7,884 nucleotides of DNA from an uncultured bacterium (lineage in GTDB: Bacteria; Desulfobacterota; Desulfobulbia; Desulfobulbales; Desulfobulbaceae), in assembly GCA_903842475.1 (NCBI GenBank), contig CAIMMA010000808.1, positions 1 through 7,884 on the forward strand, read 5' to 3'. The notes under the pieces were generated by a model, which had not been told where the DNA came from, ran no database searches, and was given only the letters and a program-made list of their open reading frames with translations. The stretch's first letter is position 1; the number at the start of each line of letters is the position of its first letter. Made by a program: the position numbers and the translations under genes. Positions 1 through 4,972 of this stretch are shown in pieces.

Positions 1-95
1 CTGCAACTGCTTTACGATGATGTTATTTCACCGTCGGGATGAACACGCCCGTCGGAATGGCGCCTTGAAGCGCAGGGACCTTTCGTTAAAAAACC

Positions 96-138
96 AAAGA
101 AAAAACCTCGGCATCAACGAAACAGCTGTTGATGCCGA
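96..138 (-). terminator. Rho-independent terminator after pheS
   Basis: Read on the minus strand, an 11-bp perfect stem (TCGGCATCAAC at 138-128 paired with GTTGATGCCGA at 118-108) closes a 9-nt loop. It is followed by GG and a T-rich tail of six T, one C and three T (105-96). On the plus strand the stem is not followed by a T run, so it works in the pheS direction only. It starts 72 nt after the pheS stop and probably ends the thrS-to-pheS operon. It could instead be an attenuator in front of a more distant pheT. Confidence 0.9.
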
Positions 139-209
139 TTGGTATGTTTACCTGTATTCGCAGTATATTACAATAAACGCACGTTACTGTGGAGCGAATG
201 ACAACGGGA

Positions 210-1223
210 TTAAAACTGGGAGAGAAAACGGAGGTCGTTCTCGTAATATAAACGAATATCGTCGATGCCATATTTCAGCATGGCTATCCGCTCAACCCCA
301 AGTCCAAAAGCAAAGCCGGAATAAATATCGGGGTTATAGCCAACCATTTTCAACACTTCAGGATCGATGAGGCCTGAACCTAGAATTTCAAGCCAACCTG
401 TCCGTTTACACACCCGACAACCTTTCCCACCGCAGATAACACAGGCAATATCAACTTCAGCACTGGGCTCGGTAAAAGGAAAAAAACTCGGCCGGAACCT
501 TAAAGCCAGTTCCCGTTCAAACATCTTATGGGTAAAACTGGTCAGTACGCCTTTTAGGTCGGCAAAGGAAACTTCCTTATCAACAAGGAATCCTTCCACC
601 TGATGAAACATGGGAGTATGAGTAATGTCGGAGTCGCAACGATAAACCTTGCCAGGAGCAATGTAACGGAGAGGTGGTTCCTGCTTTTCCATAATCCGGG
701 CCTGCATCGGCGAGGTATGGGTGCGCAGCAGAATCGATTCCGTCACATAAAAGGTGTCATGCATGTCACGGGCAGGATGGTGCTTGGGTATGTTCAGAGC
801 TTCAAAATTGTAATAATCTGTTTCAACATCCGGCCCTTCGGCTACGGCAAACCCGAGCCCCTCGAAAATCGAACAGATTTCCTCCATTACTTGGGTGACC
901 GGATGCAGTTTGCCATAGGGCAGATAGCGCCCAGGAAGGCTGTAATCGATCGCACCTGTTGCGCTACCGACGATTGAGGCGGTCAAAAGCATTTTCTTTT
1001 CTTCAAACAGGTCTTCGACTGCCTGCTTGGCATCATTTGCCAGTTGGCCCAGCCTCGGTCGGTCTTGAGGAGCTACAGTGCCGAGTTGCCGCATGAGTCC
1101 GCTCAGCAAACCGCCTTTTCGCCCGAGATACTTGACCCTGAAGGCCTCGAGCTGGGCAGCATCACCTACCTGCCGCAGAGCTTCTTCCGCCTCCTGCTTG
1201 AGCCTATGCAGCTCTTGTTCCAT
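210..1223 (-). CDS. pheS: Phenylalanyl-tRNA synthetase alpha subunit
   Basis: Catalytic subunit of the heterotetrameric (alpha2beta2) class II enzyme that charges tRNA-Phe in the cytoplasm. The 337 residues are full length for the family. Residues 1-85 form the charged, probably coiled-coil N-terminal arm that contacts tRNA. The catalytic core follows: HPVTQVMEEICSIFEGLGF (107-125, motif 1 region), GPDVE and NFEALNIPKHHPARDMHDTF (130-158), RTHTSP (167-172), the motif 2 region YRCDSDITHTPMFHQVEG (194-211), PSFFPFTEPSAEVD (245-258) and motif 3 GFAFGLGVERIAML (303-316). A C-x2-C-x4-C-x2-C cluster (261-272) is normal for bacterial PheS. The ATG lies 15 nt after rplT with only a weak AGGA ribosome binding site, suggesting coupling to rplT. 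The C-terminus ENDLRFLSQF is intact. Unusually, pheT does not follow; a terminator does. Confidence 0.98.
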   Translation of the reverse strand: MEQELHRLKQEAEEALRQVGDAAQLEAFRVKYLGRKGGLLSGLMRQLGTVAPQDRPRLGQLANDAKQAVEDLFEEKKMLLTASIVGSATGAIDYSLPGRYLPYGKLHPVTQVMEEICSIFEGLGFAVAEGPDVETDYYNFEALNIPKHHPARDMHDTFYVTESILLRTHTSPMQARIMEKQEPPLRYIAPGKVYRCDSDITHTPMFHQVEGFLVDKEVSFADLKGVLTSFTHKMFERELALRFRPSFFPFTEPSAEVDIACVICGGKGCRVCKRTGWLEILGSGLIDPEVLKMVGYNPDIYSGFAFGLGVERIAMLKYGIDDIRLYYENDLRFLSQF

Positions 1224-1238
1224 GATGTTAATCCTGAA

Positions 1239-1595
1239 TCAGGACGCCAGCTGACCGGAGGCTCTAACCACAGCGGTAAAGGCGTTAGGATCGACGATGG
1301 CGAGATTGGAAAGCACTTTGCGGTCCAATTCAATCGCATTATTGCTGAGCCCGTTAATCAACCGACTGTAGCTGACACCATTTTGTTTCGCGGCAGCATT
1401 GATCCGGGCAATCCAAAGTTGACGAAATTCTCGTTTTTTGGTGCGACGATCCCGGTAGGCGTAACAGAGGGCGCGATCAACTGCTTCAGCGGCAGTTTTG
1501 AAAAGACGATGTTTACCGCCACGAAAACCTTTTGCAAGGCTCAACACTTTATTTCTTCTGCGGCGTGCTTTAAAACCGCGGGTTACACGAGGCAT
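1239..1595 (-). CDS. rplT: 50S ribosomal protein L20
   Basis: L20 binds 23S rRNA early in assembly of the large subunit. In Escherichia coli it also represses its own operon by binding mRNA. The 118 residues match the family length. The start MPRVTRGFKARRRRNKVL is the typical basic, extended N-terminal tail. The rest has the conserved landmarks AKGFRG (21-26), YRDRRTKKREFRQLWI (47-62), ARINAAA (63-69) and the SRLINGL stretch (76-82). The start is well placed, with GGAG about seven bases upstream of the ATG. It is separated from rpmI by a long structured spacer of 112 nt and from pheS by 15 nt. Nothing is missing or unusual in the protein. Confidence 0.98.
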   Translation of the reverse strand: MPRVTRGFKARRRRNKVLSLAKGFRGGKHRLFKTAAEAVDRALCYAYRDRRTKKREFRQLWIARINAAAKQNGVSYSRLINGLSNNAIELDRKVLSNLAIVDPNAFTAVVRASGQLAS

Positions 1596-1642
1596 TATAT
1601 TCTCCGTTCAAGCTAATTAGTTAACCATCAAACTATGATAAA

Positions 1643-1695
1643 CCGGAGGGCTCTGCCCAACGGAAGTATCCAGCCCCAGCTTTTACAACAGCTGG
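1643..1695 (-). promoter_or_regulatory. Structured rpmI-rplT spacer, possible L20 operator
   Basis: The 112-nt spacer between rpmI and rplT can form two hairpins on the transcript. The first pairs CCAGCT (1695-1690) with AGCTGG (1681-1676) over an 8-nt loop. The second is an irregular stem: CCG, a UU/UC internal loop, GGGC, loop AGA, GCCC, CGG (1663-1643). A third, weaker pairing, TAGTT with AACTA, lies nearer rplT. Neither main hairpin is followed by a U tract, so they are not terminators. L20 of E. coli represses its operon through irregular mRNA stems that mimic its 23S site. That this spacer does the same is inference from position and shape only. Confidence 0.4.
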
Positions 1696-1707
1696 TCATT
1701 GCACCAC

Positions 1708-1905
1708 TTAAAGGTAAGGGAGCATCCTGCGTACAGCTCTTGCATCGACAGCGTCGATTAAAGTCGTTTTGCGCAGATTACGCTTCCGTTTGGTTGATTT
1801 CTTGGTCAATATGTGCGAGGAAAACGCTTTGGCGCGGCGTATCCGTCCGCCTCCGGTCGCTTTGAACCGTTTTGCGGCACCTCTGTTTGTTTTCATTTTT
1901 GGCAT
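1708..1905 (-). CDS. rpmI: 50S ribosomal protein L35
   Basis: Small basic protein of the large ribosomal subunit. The 65 residues are the usual family length. The start MPKMKTNRGAAKRFKATGGG and the lysine/arginine-rich segment RRAKAFSSHILTKKSTKRKR are diagnostic for L35, and the end RRMLPYL is also typical. The start codon follows an AAGGAG ribosome binding site with 7-nt spacing. It sits between infC (81-nt spacer) and rplT in the order conserved in most bacteria. In E. coli L20 represses rpmI translation. The infC-rpmI spacer here is AT-rich and shows no obvious strong hairpin. Confidence 0.98.
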   Translation of the reverse strand: MPKMKTNRGAAKRFKATGGGRIRRAKAFSSHILTKKSTKRKRNLRKTTLIDAVDARAVRRMLPYL

Positions 1906-1986
1906 GATTGAGCTCCTTACATCCCACCGATTGGCAGAAAAAAATATCAGGTACTAATGGTTATTTTATTCGTATTGGTTGCAACT

Positions 1987-2535
1987 TCAGGCTTTCGGAC
2001 CAACAAACATCACGAGCTGCCGACCTTCCATTTTTGGTTCCTGAATGATCACGCAATCTTCTCTTAAGGTATCAGCGATCTTGGTCAACGCATCAAGGCC
2101 AATGGTCTGTGCGTAGATAATTTCACGACCGCGGAACCGCATGGTAACCTTCACCTTGTTTTTCTCAGCAAGAAATTCTTTTATTTTACGTATTTTGAAG
2201 TCGAGGTCATGTTCTTCGGTTTTAGGCCGGAATTTGATTTCTCTGGTTTCGATGACCGTCTGCTTCTTCTTGGCTTCCTGCTGCTTTTTCTTCAGTTCAT
2301 AGCGGAATTTATCAAAATTCATAATCCGACATACTGGCGGATCGGCTTTATCGGAAACTTCGACGAGATCCAATCCTTGTTCTACAGCAATCTCAAGGGC
2401 TTCCCTGCTGCTCACGACACCACGTTGAGTGCCGTCGGAATCGACGAGTCTTACTTCACGGTAATCGATATCTTCGTTGATCTTTATTTTCAGTTCCTGC
2501 TGTGGGGAAAGTTTTCTGCTACCTCGTTTTTTAAT
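1987..2535 (-). CDS. infC: Translation initiation factor IF-3 (AUU start)
   Basis: IF3 binds the 30S subunit, keeps the subunits apart and checks start codon and initiator tRNA. From the AUU codon the protein is 182 residues, normal for the family. The N domain contains INEDIDYREVRLVDSDGTQ (19-37) and LVEVSDKADPPVCRIMNFDKF; the signature FRYELKKK leads into a basic linker rich in lysine and glutamine. The C domain (about 95-180) ends MEGRQLVMFVGPKA. The first ATG/GTG/TTG in this frame is a GTG at 2415, which would delete the first 40 residues, including part of the conserved N domain. Upstream of it the frame has no ATG, GTG or TTG back to an in-frame TGA (2553-2551). Only ATT at 2535-2533 sits behind a perfect GGAGGAA. 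thrS ends 26 nt upstream. Confidence 0.97.
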   Translation of the reverse strand: MKKRGSRKLSPQQELKIKINEDIDYREVRLVDSDGTQRGVVSSREALEIAVEQGLDLVEVSDKADPPVCRIMNFDKFRYELKKKQQEAKKKQTVIETREIKFRPKTEEHDLDFKIRKIKEFLAEKNKVKVTMRFRGREIIYAQTIGLDALTKIADTLREDCVIIQEPKMEGRQLVMFVGPKA

Positions 2536-2547
2536 GTTCGTTCCTCC
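2533..2547 (-). promoter_or_regulatory. Strong Shine-Dalgarno and AUU start codon of infC
   Basis: GGAGGAA (2547-2541) is followed by CGAAC and then ATT (2535-2533). The near-perfect ribosome binding site with 5-nt spacing fixes the start. IF3 discriminates against AUU, so in E. coli this codon makes infC translation fall as IF3 rises. The same autoregulation is expected here. Confidence 0.93.
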
Positions 2548-2561
2548 AGTTCAATTTTTTA

Positions 2562-4487
2562 TCAGACTACCAGACGGCTGCATTCTTCAATAACGAGATC
2601 AAAGAATGCATCGGGCGTCATTGCCGGCAGATTCTGCCCGTCTCTTTTCCGCACAGTAATAGTCCCTTCTTCTTTCTCGCGTTCGCCGACGATCAGCATA
2701 TAAGGAACTTTCATCAACTGAGCTTCACGAATTTTGTAATTCAGCTTTTCGTTGCGCACATCTTTTTCAATCCGCAACCCCCGCGTCCGGAGCTGCGCGT
2801 AGACCTTCTCGCAGTATGCATGCTGATCATCGGTAATGTTCATAATCCTAGCCTGCTCGGGGGCGAGCCACAAGGGAAAGGCTCCGGCATAGTGTTCGAT
2901 CAGCACGCCGATAAAGCGTTCCAGCGACCCCATAAGTGCTCGATGGATCATGATCGGTTGATGTTCACCACCGTCATCACCAGTATAGGTCATTTTAAAA
3001 CGTTCCGGCAGATTAAAATCGACCTGAATGGTGGAACATTGCCACGACCTTCCGAGTTGATCCTTTATCTTGATATCGATCTTGGGTCCATAAAAAACAC
3101 CTTCACCCGGATCAACCTGATATTGCAAACCTTTCTTTTCCAAGGCCTGTTTCAACGCTTGGGTTGACAGTTCCCAATGGTCGTCAGATCCCACATATTT
3201 CTGCGGTCGGGTTGACAGATAGACGTCATATTGATCAAACCCGAAGGTTTTGAGAATATGCAGGTTCAAATCGATGATGTTGAAAATTTCGTTTTCAAGC
3301 TGATCAGGTCGACAAAAAATATGTGCGTCGTCTTGCGTGAACCCTCTGACCCGCATCAGCCCATGAAGCGCACCGGTACGTTCGTAACGGTACACCGTGC
3401 CCAACTCACACCAACGGATGGGAAATTCCCGGTAACTATGTTTATCGGCACTATACACACCGATATGAAAGGGGCAATTCATCGGTTTGAGCTGATACAT
3501 CACCTCGTCGATTTCCATCGGAGAATACATATTCTCGCTGTAAAAATCGAGGTGGCCCGAGGTCTTCCACAGATCTTGTCGGGCTATATGCGGAGTGTAA
3601 AGCAACTGATACCCGTTGCGATAATGCTCGTCTTTCCAAAAATCTTCAATTAACCGACGCAACTGGGCGCCCCGCGGCTGCCAGAGAATGAGGCCCGGCC
3701 CGATCTGGTCTTGAATGGTGAACAGCGCGAGTTGTTTCCCGAGCTTACGATGATCCCGCTTACGCGCTTCTTCCAGACGGGTCAGGTATTGCTGTAATTC
3801 TTTTTTATCCGCAAAAGCAGTCCCATAGATCCGGGTCAGCATCTGCCGCTTTTCATCACCGCGCCAATAGGAGCCAGCCACCCGAAGCAGTTTGAATACC
3901 TTGAGCCAGGAAGAATCCGGAACATGCGGACCTCGACACAAGTCGACAAAACCGCCGTGGGTATACAGGCTGACGGTGTCGGCCTCCATATCTTCAAGGA
4001 GTTCAACCTTGTAGATTTCATCGAGCTGCTTAAAAAAACCGATTGCCTCCTGCCTGCTCATCTCTTGACGGACAAACGGCAGACGGGCGTTGGCGAGTTC
4101 AGTCATCTTGGCTTCGATCAGTTCGAACTCATCGGGCGAAAAAGGTTTTCCCCGATCGAAATCGTAATAAAACCCGTCTTCGATCGATGGCCCTATAGCC
4201 ACCTTCACCTGCTCGCCGAACAACTCTTTGACAGCAAGAGCCATGATATGGGCAGTGGAATGACGTAAGATTTCCACACCGGCTTCCGATTGCACCGGGA
4301 TCAGTTCAAGGACGGTATCTTCAACCAGCGGGGTCGACAAGTCGATGATCATTCCATTGCACTTAACAGCAACAGTCTGCTTGCGCTGCTTGCCGGAAAC
4401 CAGCTCCTTCAGCATTTCCGCCACGTTAGTTCCACGAGGAAATGACTTACTTTCACTGTCTTGTAAGGAAACTGATATCACTGTCAT
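2562..4487 (-). CDS. thrS: Threonyl-tRNA synthetase
   Basis: Class II synthetase that charges tRNA-Thr and removes mischarged serine. The 641 residues are full length. The N-terminal TGS domain spans about 1-62. The editing domain carries HSTAH (H76 and H80) and DLCRGPH (C184, H188), the expected editing ligands. The catalytic core has motif 2 (YRYERTGALHGLMRVRGFTQDD, 366-387) and the zinc-binding residues C338 (MNCPFH), H389 (DAHIF) and H515 (MIHRALMGS), matching C334, H385 and H511 of the E. coli enzyme. The anticodon-binding domain occupies about 540-641. The ATG overlaps the UAA of a short leader ORF as UAAUG and has only a weak ACAGG ribosome binding site, so coupling is likely. It is the first large gene of the operon and infC follows after 26 nt. 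Confidence 0.99.
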   Translation of the reverse strand: MTVISVSLQDSESKSFPRGTNVAEMLKELVSGKQRKQTVAVKCNGMIIDLSTPLVEDTVLELIPVQSEAGVEILRHSTAHIMALAVKELFGEQVKVAIGPSIEDGFYYDFDRGKPFSPDEFELIEAKMTELANARLPFVRQEMSRQEAIGFFKQLDEIYKVELLEDMEADTVSLYTHGGFVDLCRGPHVPDSSWLKVFKLLRVAGSYWRGDEKRQMLTRIYGTAFADKKELQQYLTRLEEARKRDHRKLGKQLALFTIQDQIGPGLILWQPRGAQLRRLIEDFWKDEHYRNGYQLLYTPHIARQDLWKTSGHLDFYSENMYSPMEIDEVMYQLKPMNCPFHIGVYSADKHSYREFPIRWCELGTVYRYERTGALHGLMRVRGFTQDDAHIFCRPDQLENEIFNIIDLNLHILKTFGFDQYDVYLSTRPQKYVGSDDHWELSTQALKQALEKKGLQYQVDPGEGVFYGPKIDIKIKDQLGRSWQCSTIQVDFNLPERFKMTYTGDDGGEHQPIMIHRALMGSLERFIGVLIEHYAGAFPLWLAPEQARIMNITDDQHAYCEKVYAQLRTRGLRIEKDVRNEKLNYKIREAQLMKVPYMLIVGEREKEEGTITVRKRDGQNLPAMTPDAFFDLVIEECSRLVV

Positions 4488-4534
4488 TATGCCTGTAAAA
4501 AGGAAAGGCTAATGAGCAGAAAAACTTTCTGCAT
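4487..4534 (-). CDS. Putative 15-residue leader peptide upstream of thrS
   Basis: A short reading frame encodes MQKVFLLISLSFLQA and stops at TAA (4489-4487), whose last A is the first base of the thrS ATG. An AAAAAGG ribosome binding site (4546-4540) lies 5 nt before its ATG, better than the one in front of thrS. The frame runs through the whole hairpin described at 4497-4544, and its ribosome binding site is part of the outer stem. The peptide is hydrophobic, with four Leu and two Phe but no Thr codon, so a classical threonine attenuator is not supported. It could couple translation to thrS or let a ribosome melt the terminator. It could also be a chance ORF; no homologue is known to me. Confidence 0.45.
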   Translation of the reverse strand: MQKVFLLISLSFLQA

Positions 4535-4544
4535 CCTAGCCTTT
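4497..4544 (-). terminator. Terminator-like hairpin between tRNA-Val and thrS, possible attenuator
   Basis: On the transcript AAAGGCTA (4544-4537) pairs with TAGCCTTT (4511-4504), then a small internal loop, then GCAGAAA (4532-4526) pairs with TTTCTGC (4522-4516) around a 3-nt loop. CC and five T follow (4503-4497). This is a strong intrinsic terminator shape placed 8 nt after the tRNA. Only 16 nt separate the stem from the thrS ATG, too little for a separate thrS promoter downstream. Transcripts reaching thrS must therefore pass this hairpin, unless a promoter hides within the tRNA gene. That makes it a candidate attenuator for the operon. On the plus strand the stem is also followed by several T, so it is partly symmetrical. 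Confidence 0.7.
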
Positions 4545-4552
4545 TTAAATAT

Positions 4553-4627
4553 TGGTAGGCACGGACGGGGTCGAACCGACGACATCTACCACGTCAAGGT
4601 AGCGCTCTCCCACTGAGCTACGCGCCT
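4553..4627 (-). tRNA. tRNA-Val (anticodon GAC)
   Basis: The cloverleaf folds completely: acceptor AGGCGCG with CGTGCCT, discriminator A, encoded CCA; D stem GCTC with GAGC; anticodon stem CTACC with GGTAG around loop TTGACGT, giving anticodon GAC, which reads GUC (and GUU) valine codons. The variable loop is ATGTC, and the T arm is GTCGG, TTCGACC, CCGTC. The T stem has one U-U mismatch at its second pair (50-64) and the acceptor has one G-U pair; the rest is regular. It lies just upstream of thrS in the same orientation and may share its transcript. Confidence 0.96.
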
Positions 4628-4656
4628 ACAATTCTTCTGCAACTTTTGAGATTGTA

Positions 4657-4716
4657 CTTATAAAGTATACTGCTGAAAACCGCAAGTCAAATACCAGCAA
4701 ACATATAGAGTGTCAA
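4657..4716 (-). promoter_or_regulatory. Candidate tandem sigma70 promoters for tRNA-Val and the thrS operon
   Basis: The upstream candidate has a consensus -35 TTGACA (4716-4711), a 17-bp spacer and TATTTG (4693-4688) preceded by TGG, an extended -10 arrangement. The downstream candidates overlap: TTGCGG (4685-4680), a 17-bp spacer and TATAAG (4662-4657), or TTGACT (4690-4685) with TATACT (4669-4664) at a short 15-bp spacing. Transcription would begin roughly 25 to 55 nt before the mature tRNA. No other comparably good promoter is visible ahead of thrS. Confidence 0.6.
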
Positions 4717-4972
4717 GGAAAATTAACGTAACGCCCCGGAACCAGCCCTGACTGTTTTCTCGATTCGGACATCAAAAAGCTGTGGCCAACCAAGAGTGCT
4801 TTTAATAAAAATCGCTTAAATACTAACATATTACATGATATTCCAGTAAAAAATACACTTGGCTCCTGCGTGCCGACGGGAGTTCTTGCTCCGGTACTGA
4901 GGCCCCCTCGCCTTCCCAAAAACTCTAACCACAAGCGCCTGCTTGACTAAACCCTGCCACTACCCGGGAGCA
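4717..4972. other. Intergenic region between the antiporter gene and the tRNA promoters
   Basis: I see no convincing gene here. Reading in the antiporter direction, a small inverted repeat CAAGC/GCTTG (4945-4941 with 4936-4932) is followed by a T run only after nine bases, so it is at best a weak terminator. A GC-rich patch at about 4861-4920 contains short alternative hairpins sharing GGAG/CTCC (CTCC at 4863-4866, GGAG at 4879-4882, CTCC at 4889-4892), next to an AT-rich stretch at about 4800-4860. A 73-codon frame with a TTG start crosses this segment but lacks a good ribosome binding site and resembles no family I know. Confidence 0.5.

Noticed and set aside
1..42. Plus-strand frame ending LQLLYDDVISPSG at TGA 40-42, as a possible tail of a convergent gene
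   Set aside because: Only 13 codons are visible, the sequence is unfamiliar and no plus-strand terminator follows, so it cannot be told from chance.
31..59. Imperfect 18-bp tandem repeat (CCGTCGGGATG and CCGTCGGAATG)
   Set aside because: Two imperfect copies only; no link to any gene or known element.
210..1223. Several long plus-strand frames opposite pheS, thrS and the antiporter gene
   Set aside because: They are antisense shadows of strongly conserved genes, with unfamiliar translations and no ribosome binding sites.
1987..2415. infC starting at the GTG at 2415
   Set aside because: It would remove the first 40 residues, including conserved IF3 N-domain residues, and has no ribosome binding site comparable to the GGAGGAA before the ATT.
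4487..4627. T-box riboswitch or threonine-codon attenuator upstream of thrS
   Set aside because: No T-box sequence or specifier stem is visible; the segment upstream is a complete tRNA gene, and the leader ORF has no Thr codon.
4713..4934. 73-codon minus-strand frame with a TTG start between the antiporter gene and the tRNA promoters
   Set aside because: It has no convincing ribosome binding site, no recognisable family, and its stop lies within the candidate TTGACA -35 box. The arginine/glycine-rich beginning reflects a GC-rich non-coding patch.
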